Assembly (NCBI GenBank): GCA_037176885.1
Contig: JAWWNJ010000085.1
Coordinates: forward strand, 124,001-188,000
DNA from: Favolaschia claudopus
Lineage: Eukaryota; Basidiomycota; Agaricomycetes; Agaricales; Mycenaceae
Direction: 5' to 3'
Length of the DNA: 64,000 nt
Shown here piece by piece: positions 34,604-46,100 of the stretch. The first letter of the stretch is position 1. Each line of letters begins with the position of its first letter. The notes below the pieces were generated by a model. That model searched no databases. It was not told where the DNA came from and was given only the letters and a program-made list of their open reading frames with translations. Position numbers and translations under genes: made by a program.

Positions 34604-34800
34604 GTCGCCTACGGTGAAGAGTGGTTCAAGAGCCGACCGATGACGGCTATTCAGTGCAAGCAAGAGCAAACAACCGCTACGATCCCAATTAGGAAGGTCT
34701 GATATTGCCATTTCGGGATCAGACATCTTCGGCCTGCAATTTCGAAGACCGTCACTGGATCGATGGCATATAGCCATCCGACAAGTACATATCAACGTAT

Positions 34801-36195
34801 CTATTCAGTTATATAGTTTTTGTCCTCAGTACCAAAATATATGTCCATGCCTGCCCTGGAGAGCCGGCATAGGTGTCCGCTCAATGTGTCGAGGATTTCA
34901 TTCTGATAAGCTGTTTGCTCCAGCAATGGAGGCAAATCCCAAACAAATGTGAAGGATTTCAACGCCCTATTCGATAATGCATAAAGTAACCACATGAGAA
35001 TATCCGCATTGCATTCGCCTGCGCGTTTGAGAGTGAGAGATTGGATTGTAAGACATTTGTCAGACAAGGGCCTGATAAAGTCGTCGATGGGGCTTCGATA
35101 GTCGTCATTGACCCCATGAAGCTCGACCCTCTCAAGTGTTGAGGCCACGACCAACAAGGATTTACGCCATTGATCCAAACAAGCTTCATTCATTTCCACA
35201 CTTATCGAGATTAACGGGGGGGGAAGACCGTGCCAGGAACAGTCGAAGCGAATCGTGGTTGTCCTTGGAATCGAAAATATCCAAGCGGCGTAAAGCGGGT
35301 AAGGTCAAATATTGCAAGATGTCGAGACTTTCGTCACCATCGTCGTTTGCGACAGTCAAAGATTCTAATGTGGGGTGGTCGGTGACCGCGAAGGAAGCAT
35401 CGAGAGCGGGAAGAAACGAGCAGCTTAGCTCGATGAGAGCCGGGCCAAAGCGAAGAGTTCCATGCTGTCTAATCTCCCGGAATATTTTGTCAACCGCTTC
35501 CATTCCCAATCGAATTCAAATTGCCTGGGGTATAGGGACCATCCCAGCTGGATGTCGTGTAAGAGGGGGGCATTCTGGAAGACGCCAACGGAGGTGGAAG
35601 GGGAAATGGAAGTGGCGCAACACAACATCACACTCTCTAGTATGGGAAACGCTGCCAAGTCAAACCCAAGTTCGTGGACGTCGGCCAAGATGACTAACGT
35701 CAGCGAGCGAATCTGTTGTGACCAGCGATGCGTTAGCGCTTTTACCGAAGCAAAAGAGCCCTGAACCTCCAAACATTGAAGTTCAAGGGATAGAGGGTGG
35801 GGTTGTGCTCGGACCAGCCACGAGTCGATGAGGATGTTCGCCGCTTCAGTATTTGATGTGAATTTGTGGAAGTCGACTCTGAACGAATCCCATAAAGCGG
35901 GAGTGGCATGCGCGATGGTTCTCCAACCACGACACACGGCGGAAAGAACAAGGGGTGCTGGCATTCCGTGGTATTTTCCGCGTGGGATGCACAAACAAGG
36001 ACCAGTCGCATGGCACACAAGAAATATTTCTGTTGTAATTTCGACAGGAAGGGTCAAAACGTCGTATGTTGCAGCGGCTAAAAGTTCGCGCTCGACGTCT
36101 GAACGGCTTTGCTCGAGTTCGTCCAGAACGCGCCGCTGTTGGAGAATCTGCGTGTCGAGTGCCGCGAGACGCGCTCTGAGATGGTGGACGGTCAT
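34801..36195 (-). pseudogene. F-box protein, copy A, with two homopolymer frameshifts
   Basis: Paralogue of the gene at 37,042-38,445. The start ATG is at 36,195 (MTVHHLRARL). An N-terminal coiled coil (LAALDTQILQQRRVLDELEQ) precedes an F-box-like segment (LTLPVEITTEIFLVCH) and a leucine-rich C-terminal part. Against copy B it lacks one base in a G run near 35,440 and has one extra base in an eight-G run near 35,218. Together the two indels restore the frame at the end. Between them, about 74 codons are out of frame. Either the gene is inactive or both homopolymers are sequencing errors; I cannot tell which. Confidence 0.7.
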
Positions 36196-37041
36196 GGTGG
36201 GGACAAGCAATTATGGAGATTGCGATTGCACGCTTTTTCTGTGAGCGGAAATGAAGAGATATTTCTGCTGTGAGAAATGTGACCGGCTTTCGACGGATGA
36301 GAACTTGTGGTTGCTGAAGTCTATGGAGAAAGACGGTTGTGCAGGTGGAAGTAGACCGCTTGCGGCAGATTCGCTAAAATTCGCGGAGGGGTCGGCCAGC
36401 GAATCTGGCAAAGAGAAACGGGCCGATTCCAGTACGCACGGTTCTTCGAAAGGGAATATGACCAAAGCCACTGAATGTGAGGAAAAAGAAAAGAGGGATG
36501 GGTCGGAGCTCGAATATTTCTACGATGTCGAGAACGCGCGACTCGCTCAAGTCACACTCCAGTCACGCCTCACAGCTTTATTTCTGCTCTGACGTGCGTA
36601 GCAGTAGGAGTATGTGTGTCGGCGGTGGTGGAAGGAAAGAAAGTTGGTCACAGCGGCAACGCACTGCGGCACAATAACAGCAAACAACCGCTACGATCCC
36701 AATTAGGAAGGTCATTGTGGAATTGGAATTGTGAAATGGCGAGGCAGCGACAGCCAGGCGGCAGTCAGGGCTGAGAATACACACGCACAGAATTCAATGG
36801 AATGCGAGATAGGATATAGATATTAGATTGACAAGGACTGGCAGTCATAACGAAGAACAATACACGTTTGAAGCAGACTGTATGTATTTGTATACAGGAA
36901 ATACCGGAAATGCTTCGGCAAATGGTTGGTTTCACGAAAGCAGTCTACGTAGTCTGGGCGCTGGGGACTTAAGGCTGTAGTTTTGAACACCATCACTGGA
37001 TCGATGGCTCTAGCCATCCAGTATGTACAGTATCAATGTGT
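36196..37041. other. Upstream region of F-box copy A and 3' flank of copy B
   Basis: No gene seen. The part up to about 36,560 matches the upstream region of copy B, and 36,680-37,041 matches the 3' flank of copy A. Confidence 0.6.
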
Positions 37042-38445
37042 TTATTCAGTTATATAGTTTTTGTACTCAGTACCAAGATATATCTCCATGCCTGCCCTGG
37101 AGAGTCGGCATAGGTGCCCGACAAATGTGTCGGAGATTTGATTTGCATAGACGCTTCGTTCCATTGACAGCAATGGGGGCAAATCCCAAACAAATGTAAA
37201 GGATTTCAATGCCCTATCTGATAACACATGAAGCAACCTCATGAGGGTACGCGCATCGCATTCGCCTGCACGTTTGAAAGTAAGGGATTGAATTGCAAGA
37301 CGGGCGCTAAACAAGGGCTTGACGAAGTCGTGGGTGATGCTTCGATCGGCGTCCCGAATCCCATGAAGCTCGACCCTCTCAAGGGTTGAGGCCACAATCA
37401 ACAAGCATTCACCCCATTGATCCGAACAAGCTTCATTCATTTCCACAATCATCGACTGTAACGGTGGGGAAGACCGTGCCAGGAACAATTGGAGCGAATC
37501 GTGGTTGTTCTTGGAATCAAAGATATCCAAGTGGCGTAAACAGGGTAGGGTCAAATATTGCAAGATGTCAAGACTTTCAGTGTATTCGTGTGCTTCAACA
37601 GTCAAAGATTCCAAAGTGGGGTGGTGGGTGACCGCGAAGGAAGCATCGAGAGCGTGAATAAACGAGCAGGTTAGCTCGATGAGAGCCGGGGCCAAAACAA
37701 AGAGCTCCATGCTGTCTAATCTCCCGTAATATTTTGTTAACCGGTTCCATTCCCAATCAAATTGAAATTGCCTGGGGTATAGGGACCATCCCAGTTGGAT
37801 GTCGTGTAAGAGGGGAGCATTTTGGAAGATCCCAACTGCGGGGGAGAGGGGATTGGAAGTGCCGCCACACAACACCGCGCGCTCTAGTATGGGAAACATC
37901 GCCAAGTGTAACGCAAGTCCGTGAACGTCGCCCCAGACGATTAACGTCAGCGAGCGAATATGTTGCGACCAGCGATGCGTTAACGCTTTTAATGAGGCAA
38001 CAGAGCCTTGAACCTCCGCACCGGAGCTAATTTCGAGGGATAGAGGGTGGGGTTGTGCTCGGACCAGCCACGAGTCAATGAGGATGTCCGCCGCTTCAGT
38101 ATTTGATGTAACTTTTTCGAAGTCGACTCCCAACGAGTCCCACAACGTGGGAGTCGCAAGCGCGATGGCTCTCCAACCACGACACACGGCGGAGAGAACA
38201 AGGGGTGCTGGCGTTCCGGGGTACTTGCCGCATGGAATCCACAAAGCAGCACCAGTCGCATGGCACACAAAAAATATTTCCGTTGTGATTTCCACAGGAA
38301 GCGTCAAAACGTCGTATGTTGCAGTGGCAAAAAGCTCGCGCTCAACGTCTGAACGGCTTTGCTCGAGCTCGTCAAGAACGCGCCGCTGTTGGAGGATTTG
38401 CGTGTCGAGTGCTGCGAGACGTGCTCTGAGATGGTAGACGGACAT
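37042..38445 (-). CDS. F-box protein with N-terminal coiled coil, copy B
   Basis: Single exon of 467 codons. I chose the ATG at 38,445 because it matches the start of copy A; the frame is open for another 100 codons upstream, but that part corresponds to non-coding sequence in copy A. A coiled coil (residues about 8-40) is followed by an F-box-like motif (LTLPVEITTEIFFVCH) and a region of hydrophobic-rich repeats ending in LGTEYKNYITE. F-box proteins recruit substrates to SCF ubiquitin ligases through Skp1. This coiled-coil plus F-box layout is a large, fast-evolving family in mushroom genomes. The substrate is unknown. Confidence 0.85.
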   Translation of the reverse strand: MSVYHLRARLAALDTQILQQRRVLDELEQSRSDVERELFATATYDVLTLPVEITTEIFFVCHATGAALWIPCGKYPGTPAPLVLSAVCRGWRAIALATPTLWDSLGVDFEKVTSNTEAADILIDSWLVRAQPHPLSLEISSGAEVQGSVASLKALTHRWSQHIRSLTLIVWGDVHGLALHLAMFPILERAVLCGGTSNPLSPAVGIFQNAPLLHDIQLGWSLYPRQFQFDWEWNRLTKYYGRLDSMELFVLAPALIELTCSFIHALDASFAVTHHPTLESLTVEAHEYTESLDILQYLTLPCLRHLDIFDSKNNHDSLQLFLARSSPPLQSMIVEMNEACSDQWGECLLIVASTLERVELHGIRDADRSITHDFVKPLFSARLAIQSLTFKRAGECDARTLMRLLHVLSDRALKSFTFVWDLPPLLSMERSVYANQISDTFVGHLCRLSRAGMEIYLGTEYKNYITE

Positions 38446-38922
38446 GGTGGGGGCAAGCAATAATGGAGATTGCGATCGCACGCTTTCTTTGTGAGCGGAA
38501 ATGAAACAGGTATAGAATGCGCGTTCTTCAACCGCTGAGATTTGTGACTGCTGAATCCTATGGGCCGCTTGCAGAAGATTCGCTGGACCGAATCTGGCAA
38601 AGCGGGCCAATTCAAGTACGCACGGTTCTTGCGTTTTTGAGGGGATACAACTCAGGCCACCGAGCGTGAGGAAAACAAGGAAAGGGGATAGGTGGAGAAA
38701 CCGAGAAAGCAGCTTGAATATGGCTGGGATGTAGAGAATGCGCAACTATCGACAGCGAGACTGAGCGAACGCGATAGATGGCGGTGCTGAAGCGCTGATG
38801 GCGATCGGGATAAAAGCCTGAAATCACGTCAGGTCACAAGTCACAGGGTGTTACTATATCTAGTCTGCCCTTGTCGATTAAAATACCTCGCGTTTACAAT
38901 AAATAACATCTCCAGGTCTAAA
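38446..38922. other. Upstream region of F-box copy B and 3' flank of the ArfGAP gene
   Basis: No separate gene seen. The first 300 bp align to the upstream region of F-box copy A. Confidence 0.5.
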
Positions 38923-40385
38923 CTAGAAATCCTTCCACTCATCGTCCCAACCGTCGTTTTTAGGCTTCGCGTTCGAAGATGCGTCTGCCGGCCGCGACCC
39001 CGCCACAGGCTGGTCATAGTGCTGCCCATGCTTATACTCCGTGAACAAATCGTCGTCGTCTTCATCATGATACAACCCCGACGTCTCCCCCTCATAATTC
39101 CCGACCGTCCCATACCCATCCCGCGACGGACCTGGCCCCAACCGATCCTTCGCCATCCCAACCACACCCCCAACACTCTCCGCAACGTCCACACCCAGCG
39201 CGTTCTTACCCCATTGATTCGCAGCGCCTCCCGCCGCAGCCGCCCGCTTCCCCGCCTCGCTCACGTATCCCATGACGTTCGCTTGCAGCGTCGGGTCGCG
39301 CACGCGTTCTGCCGCGGGCTGGATGACGTTTTCGGAGACGACGCGCGCGGCACCGCCCACCGCGGCAGAGAAGAGCGACCAGCCTTTGCTGAGCGCGGCG
39401 ACGGGATTCTCTTGGATGTCGGAGAAAGAGGGAGCCGCGGCGGAGGACATGCCATAGGACGGGTGTTGGCTGCCTGGCGGTGGGGAAGGGGAACTCCCGA
39501 AACCCTGATAGCGACCGCCTTGAGAGGGTGGAAGGTCAGAGGATCGAGAGGCATTGGCTTGGCCGAGGGATGCGAAGAACGACTCGTTTGCGGCTTTTTG
39601 GTCGAAACTGTTGCTGAGGTCAGGTGTGCCTCTAGGCGAGCCTTTTGTGAATGAAGCTGGCGAGGCGGAGTCGGCACGAATAGAGGAGCCGGTGTTGGAG
39701 CGCGCAGAGGCTCTTGATTTGCGTAGACCCGCGGAATCAGTGCTATTGCTCGAGGATGGAGGGGGAGGTGCTGATGGCGCCCATTCCTTGCCGGCGATTT
39801 CGGCGTCCAGCTACAAATACAGCGATCAACATTTGAGGAAAAAGAAGCGCGGCAGGACGTGATGCACCTTTGCACGATACTGGCTCGCGGCCCAGCAGTG
39901 GTATATGTCATAGGGAGAGTTGCCTTCCTTGTACCCACCCTGCTCTGCCGGTTCGTACGACTTCATGAATTGCTTAAAGGCGGCATTACCACCAATCTGG
40001 TGTGTGGTTCACAGAGAGTTCTAGCCCTGGGAGGATTCGAATCATCACCTGCATACGCTTAAGCTGGTCTGCCTGCCATGTGTCCATCGAAATGGAGCGG
40101 ACGAAACTGAAAATTTGGATTACAGTTCTGCTTGCGGCGAGAAGGCGATAAATACCTGATATGTACGCCGAAACCTCTATGGGTACCAGCACATTGGAGA
40201 CAAAGGAAGACTGCGAAGCTGGATGTATCAACTGGTTAAGAATTCGCGGAAACAGAGTGCGAGACAAGACTGCAAACGGACCCGAGCGACGCCCATTGCG
40301 GATTCGGGTTACCGCAGTCGCTGCAAGTCTTGTTCTCGGTCTTGACGAGCTCCTGTAAGACCTTTTTGGCTTGGGTCTGGTCCAT
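38923..40385 (-). CDS. GCS1: ArfGAP1/Gcs1-type Arf GTPase-activating protein
   Basis: Five exons. Residues 1-120 form the ArfGAP zinc finger: CSDCGNPNPQWASL, then FLCLQCAGTHRGFG and VHISFVRSISMD, giving CX2C-X16-CX2C and the catalytic Arg in the usual place. It would speed GTP hydrolysis on Arf1 at Golgi membranes. The middle is Ser/Pro-rich. A later stretch (AAVGGAARVVSENVIQPAAE) resembles the amphipathic lipid-packing helices of Gcs1/ArfGAP1. The C-terminus is acidic and aromatic (DGWDDEWKDF). The start at 40,385 (MDQTQAKKVL) is the only suitable ATG. The first intron ends at ATACATCCAG, which restores the GFAVFLC motif. Divergent from velB. Confidence 0.9.
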
Positions 40386-41185
40386 CTTCACAAATTCTGG
40401 CCACGATCCTGGATAGCGGATTCTCGCCAACTGTAGTCGGGAGTTGGGACCAAGGTGAGTGTGACGGGCCGTGACCTGTGACCAAACTCGGAAACAATTG
40501 GAGACGCGACTTGGGACTCGGACGCGTCGAGCACGACACAAAGAAGGACGAAGAAAGATTAAACCACATCAGAATTATTGAGAAGTAAGTTGACCTCCGC
40601 GGAGCCGGTAGAGTTGTAGTGGGGAGGTCATATAGCACACGAGATTTGTGGACTTTATTTAACTTTAATGTGAGAAACGAGGTCAACGATGCCGGAGACC
40701 GGTGTACGGTTACTCAATGGACAGTGGGTAGCCATAGAGCGCGTGTACAGGCGTAATATATTTCTTGTGGTGGTGGGGAGAAGCAAAAAGATGTGAGCCT
40801 TTGGAGCCATCAATTTGGCCGAATACTGTTGTCTTAAACCATGATATACTCGATCTAAGGGTGCAAGGTTGTATTTTACTGGGATTCTTGACTTGGGCGC
40901 ACTTGTAGACTGAGTTTCTGGCTGTCTGTATATCAAAACCAATCACGGCGCTGGGAGCGGACCAGACGAGCGGACCCCCCTTGGCATCCCACTCTTTCGG
41001 GTCGCCCAACTCCTCTGTCTGATACCTTTTCTCTCGCTCTCTTCATCTCGTTTATTATCCCGTCCTTCTTCTGCCCACTCCGTCGCTTTCTGTACCCACT
41101 CGGCTCCGTCTCTGTGCCAAGTCTCGCCCAGAGTACCCTCAACCCGCCTTTAAGCGCCTTGTCCCGATCTCTGGCTCTCAACGCC
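40386..41185. promoter_or_regulatory. Divergent intergenic region between ArfGAP and velB
   Basis: This 800-bp region separates two divergent start codons. Pyrimidine-rich stretches from about 41,010 to 41,110 suit a transcription start for velB. No RNA gene seen. Confidence 0.5.
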
Positions 41186-43105
41186 ATGATTCAGCATATC
41201 AGTCCTCGTAAAACGGCCACGGCCATCGCCCCGATGCGCCAATCCACTGTGGATGGCCCAGAACAGTGGGGCAAATGGGTCGGCCGCAAGTCAGTCGAGT
41301 CTTCTTATCCCTCATATTGTCTTGGTTTTGGCATTGAATACGCCCCTCTCATCCAGCTATTACTCCCTGGAGATGGTACAACACCCCCTACGTGCTCGAA
41401 TGTGTGGTTTCGGTGATAAAGTCAGTCTGGGGCAACTTTCACGCTTTTCTGTCTAATCTAATGTTTCTCCAGGATCGGCGGCCTTTAGCCCCAGCAGCAG
41501 TCGCACGGATGGTCATAAAACGCGACGACAACAGTATAGTAGATGTAGAGTACGCTCCTCTTTCATTTCATGTCCATTTCCCCTACTAACAGAACAAAGT
41601 GACGTGGATTGTTCCTTTTTCGTAGTTACAGTAGATCTCTGGTCCGAGGACGGCAAGCATGAGAGAAATCTAGTCCTCCATCCGTCCTCCGGAGAGCGCT
41701 ATGTACCCGTTCAACCAGCCAAACCACCGCGCCGTCGAGGCGGAAGCACCACTGCCGGCCCTTCGTCCCGCTCAGGTCATCAAACTCCGATATCACGGTC
41801 CACACCTACGCCATTCCGTCCCGCCAACGCAGATGCCGCAGTTCGTACTTTCTTCGTCACTTCATGTCTCTTTCTGAGTTTTGATCGCGAAACCCAGGGT
41901 TCAGGATACGGTAGTTCGCAGGGTGGTTACTTTCCCGCGCCTCCGTCCCCAATTCCCGCGCCCGTCTCTTTCACCCCGTCTTCTCCTTACGGGGGCTCAT
42001 CGTCCCAGCCTCCAACATGGGGGTATCATTCTACGCCCTCACAAGTCGATCGGAATACGACATACCCTCCCCCAATTCTTCCCTCCATCCACTCTTTCGG
42101 GCGCACCAGTAGTAGCAACCCCAGCTCCAGCCCCGTCGCCACAGAATCTCCCTGGAATGCCCCCGCTGACTCGGAACCCACATACCGCCCTTGGGGTTCG
42201 GCGGACACTGCAGGAAGCAGCAGCAACTCCGGGTGGGGTGAGCCCGGTCGATATTCACCGCAAGATCCCTCGTATAGCCATAACCCCGGGAGCCCCCCGC
42301 CCAGCTCTGCACAACCACCACAATATGACCCAGCGCTGTTCAACTCCTCATCATCTTACTCACATTCACCGCAAATGTCGTACTTCCCCCCGCCAACGAC
42401 AACACCGTCGACGAACTTTGGGCAGGGTGCGCCATCCTCTGTACCGCCTCCCATAGCGCGCGCCGCGTACACACGCACCTTGGTCGGACCGTTGTCTTCC
42501 AACGGCTACCGCCTACTGGACGAACACCGCAAACCGGGTATATTCTTCCTGTTCCAGGATCTCTCAGTCCGTACAGAAGGTTCGTTCGTTCATTCATAGC
42601 GTCTGATCTTTCCTGTTAAATGAGTCATTGTCTTGTCAGGCACATTTCGTCTACGATTGCGCTTGATGAACGTTGGAGCGTGCGTTATTCCTGCTTCTCA
42701 TCGTCATCCAGACCTTTTTATATATCGTCGCCTCGTCTAGACTACCGGCTCCAGAACCAGGCGCCCTACAAGTTCACACCAATGTCTCGCCCGTTCTCGC
42801 TCAAATATTCACCGAGCCTTTCACTGTGTTCTCGGCGAAACGTTTCCCTGGTGTACCAGGTGCGTGACGAGTCCGTTATAGCTACTTTCGTCTTATTCAC
42901 AATTTACTCTATCCAGAAACGACTGCATTGTCGATCGCCTTCGGGAACCAAGGGTTGAAGCTTCCTTTGGTGAGTTTCTTTCTTCGTTCGGCTTCCTCCT
43001 TTTTTTGTCGCAGAGCGCTGACCTCCCCCTCAGCGCAACAGACATGGCTCAAGCAAACGTCGGCGAGACGATTCCGGTTCAGACGATGACTCCGACGGCG
43101 GTTAG
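41186..43105 (+). CDS. velB: Velvet regulator, VelB type
   Basis: Velvet proteins are fungal DNA-binding regulators with an NF-kB-like fold that link development with secondary metabolism. My nine-exon model (41,186-41,289, 41,357-41,420, 41,473-41,549, 41,600-41,840, 41,898-42,579, 42,640-42,679, 42,741-42,859, 42,917-42,969, 43,034-43,105) sums to 1,452 nt, 483 codons plus stop. The N-terminal velvet half has QHPLRARMCGFGDKDRRPL. The second half has LVGPLSSNGYRLLDE and FFLFQDLSVRTEGTFRLR. A Ser/Pro-rich insertion of about 230 residues separates the halves, the layout that distinguishes VelB from VosA and VeA. The tail is basic then acidic. VelB usually pairs with VeA or VosA; no partner is in the window. 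Confidence 0.9.
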
Positions 43106-43198
43106 ACCATCCAGTGTTCGAGACTGTAGCTGAATCATCGCTCCTGCTATTCTTAATGTTCTGAATTGTATTTGCTTTGCTGTATTATATTCCGCGTA

Positions 43199-46100
43199 TT
43201 ACAATTTTGGTCTATCCTCCGCCCACGAATATACTTTTGCATACCACCGACCCAACCTTCGCTGCTCCTTCCGCTCAAACTGCTCCACAAGCATGACTGC
43301 CTCCGGATACGCTCGGTAGATCTCCTGCAACCGCCTCCTCGCCGCGGATTGCTGTTGCTCGAACGCCTCGACACCATGCAGCAGCTCGTCCGTCTCGCGC
43401 ACCACCGCATCGACAGGGTAACCCGCGCGTAGACGCAACACAGCGTCAAAGAGACCCCGCAGAACGTCGTGTCGCGGCTTCCACGTATTCCACATCGGTG
43501 AGATGCGATGCAGGACATGGAGATGATGCGCGAGGTCGTCACCGTGTTCGGGGTCGGCGAAATCGGGCGCTGCCCGCTCGATGTAGCGACCCAGATGCGT
43601 GGCCGCAGCCCGCGCCCGGCCAACAAGCGGTTTCTCCAGAGGCATCGTCTCGGCCGCAGGTAGCTCGAGCGAAAGAGGTGAGGTGGGATTGGTCTCCCGT
43701 TGCTGCCGAAGCAGCTCACTGCGTTGGCTGTAGGGAACGAACACCTTCTCAAGAACCGCAAAACAACGCTCGACGTCACCCGCGCGAAGTAAAGCCATGG
43801 CGAGTTGGTTCCAGTTGTCGGCCGAGAACGAAAAACCCGCTTCCTGGAATCTCTTCCACTCCTCGGCAATCTCATTGTGCATCCCCGCCTTCGAAAGCGT
43901 CTCGATGTATCGCGAAAGCGGCGCGCACAGAACGAACGTGTGCACCCTTGACTTCTGTTGCTCATCGCTTCCCTCTGAAAAGAACGGGATAGTCGAATAT
44001 TTGACACCCAGTTGGTATATCTGCGGCCAAAGCTTGAGGACACTGTCAATGTCGTTTACACGAGCGTAGGCGTCAAGGAGTGTAGTCAGGATGCTGAGCG
44101 ACGGCTCCCCTCCGTCGTCGAGCATTTTCTGGAACAGACGCTCGACTTGGTCAGGTTCATTGCTGGAAGCGTATGACTGCATGAGAGGGAGGTACAAGTA
44201 ATCTCGCGCAGAGAGGCGGCCATGGGGAGGTGCATCCCACGCCCGCTCTTCAGAACCCTCGACGTTTTCAATGAACTTGATAGCAAGATTAAAGCTCTCT
44301 TCCGTCCCTTCCCGACCATACGCCCCGATGATAACACCGTAAGTGATTGCCGTCGGTTTCAAGCCTCGTCCCAGCATGTCCTCATATACAGCCATCGCCC
44401 GCTCGTTGTCATTCGCCCGCAAAAACCCAGCCATGATGATCGTCATCGTCCAAGTGGTGATATGCCGACTCGACCCCCACTGCTCCGAGAGCTTCTCCAT
44501 CTGCGTGAAAATCTCAGACGCCGTATGCATTTGCCGGGCATCGCAAGCAGACTGGATTAGCAACGCGAATGTGTAGGCATCAGGCCGGATCCGCAGCCGC
44601 TCCAGCTGGTTGAACACGCGAGACACGACACGGAAGGGAGCGGCGATTTGGAGGTAGGCTTTGAGCAGGAGGTTGTAGATGCCGACGGTGAGCTTCATGT
44701 GCGGCGACGAACGCACAAAGTCGAACGCCTTGATGACACCTTTCCACGACCCAGCTTCGATATGCGCGTTCATGATCGTGGCAATCATTATGCTGTCGGG
44801 GAGGAGGCCTTCCTTGACGGCCCGGGCGTAGATGGCTTCAGCGCTGGCAGGATCCTTACGATGGGCGAGGAGGGTCATGATAGTGGTGTAAGTGACGATG
44901 TTAGGAGCGTGCCCCGCACTTCGCATTTGGTTCAACAGCGAGGATATCGAGTTGAGGTCGCCACGGAGTGCAAAACTCTTCAGAATGGTGGTGAACACAT
45001 GAGCGTCAGGCTGCAGGCCAGCTTTACGCATTCCGTCAAGCCACGGCACTGTACCTGCGAAATCACCGCGTTGGGCATGTGCGAAGATCCCGACAGTGAA
45101 GTGTTCGATGAGAGGTGAATTGGCTGGCAACCCGTGCTCGTCTTCGGGAAAATACTGTTGGAAGACTTCCAAAGTCTTCTCTGTATCTCCCTTCACACCA
45201 TACGCGTACATCAACTGCAGAACGACCTTGGAGTTCATGAGCCCAGACGCATTTATGCGGTCAAAGTACTCGAGCGTCCATTTCTCCTGGCCCTCGTGGG
45301 AATACAAGTAGAGCCCAGTGAAGAGATATTCGTAGCTCTTGTCTTGCTCAACCGCGGCGTACAAGGCGTGGGCTTCGCTGTACAACTCCTCCCGGGCGAG
45401 AGCCCTGATCAGGAGCAACGAGATATGGAAAGTGGGCTTGAGATTTTGGCGCTTCATCTCGCGAAGAACAGAGACGGAGTCCATGGGCAATGTGTGACGG
45501 ATGAATGCCTCGACCAAGAAATCACCCAGGTGTCTCCGCTGATCCTCGTCCCATTCGTATTGCTTGTCTGCCAGAAGCACAGAGGGAAGAGATATGCCCG
45601 ACGCGACAGCGAACGCAGTCTTTCGAAGGGACGCGCCAACGGCGTACAACTCCTGGTTCTTATAGTGCAGTCGGCTGGACTCCGTAAGGAGAAACGGTCC
45701 TACGGTTTTCCAGTCTTGTATCAACAGTTCGATAGCCCTGATGCGGTCGTGATGTCGCCAGGTGGACACGAAGATGGATTCTACAGCGCGAAGACACGCG
45801 ATGAACGTGTTTGAGTGAGGTTGTATTGGATGAATGTGGTTGAGAGCCTTTTGGAGATCTCCCTCGAGAGCCAGTGCGCGCGCCATTAGAAAGCGCTGGT
45901 CGAATCCTGAAGCAGCGGAATCTAGAGTATTCAATAATTGCCGAACCCGTTCGCCCCATTTGTGCAAGATTTCGAGCTTGTCGGTTTGATGGCGCGCTTC
46001 GGCCCAGAACAAGATTTTCTCGGCCAACCAAACCGTCTCTGCAGAGGATAGGGCTGAGAGCTGGCCGCGAATCTGAACGGTCTCGTAGGCATGCCAGATC

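Larger units (their letters stand above)
34666..38780. repeat. Tandem segmental duplication carrying the two F-box genes
   Basis: Sequence around both F-box genes matches too, not only the coding parts. A 30-bp stretch ending in AATTAGGAAGGTC occurs at about 34,672 and 36,683. The 3' flanks at 34,750-34,863 and 36,990-37,105 align, and the upstream regions 36,196-36,560 and 38,446-38,760 align with indels. So a unit of about 2 kb duplicated head to tail. Confidence 0.8.

Noticed and set aside
37042..38745. 567-residue F-box protein starting at 38,745
   Set aside because: The first 100 codons match upstream non-coding sequence of the paralogue, where the frame is not kept. The ATG at 38,445 matches the paralogue start.
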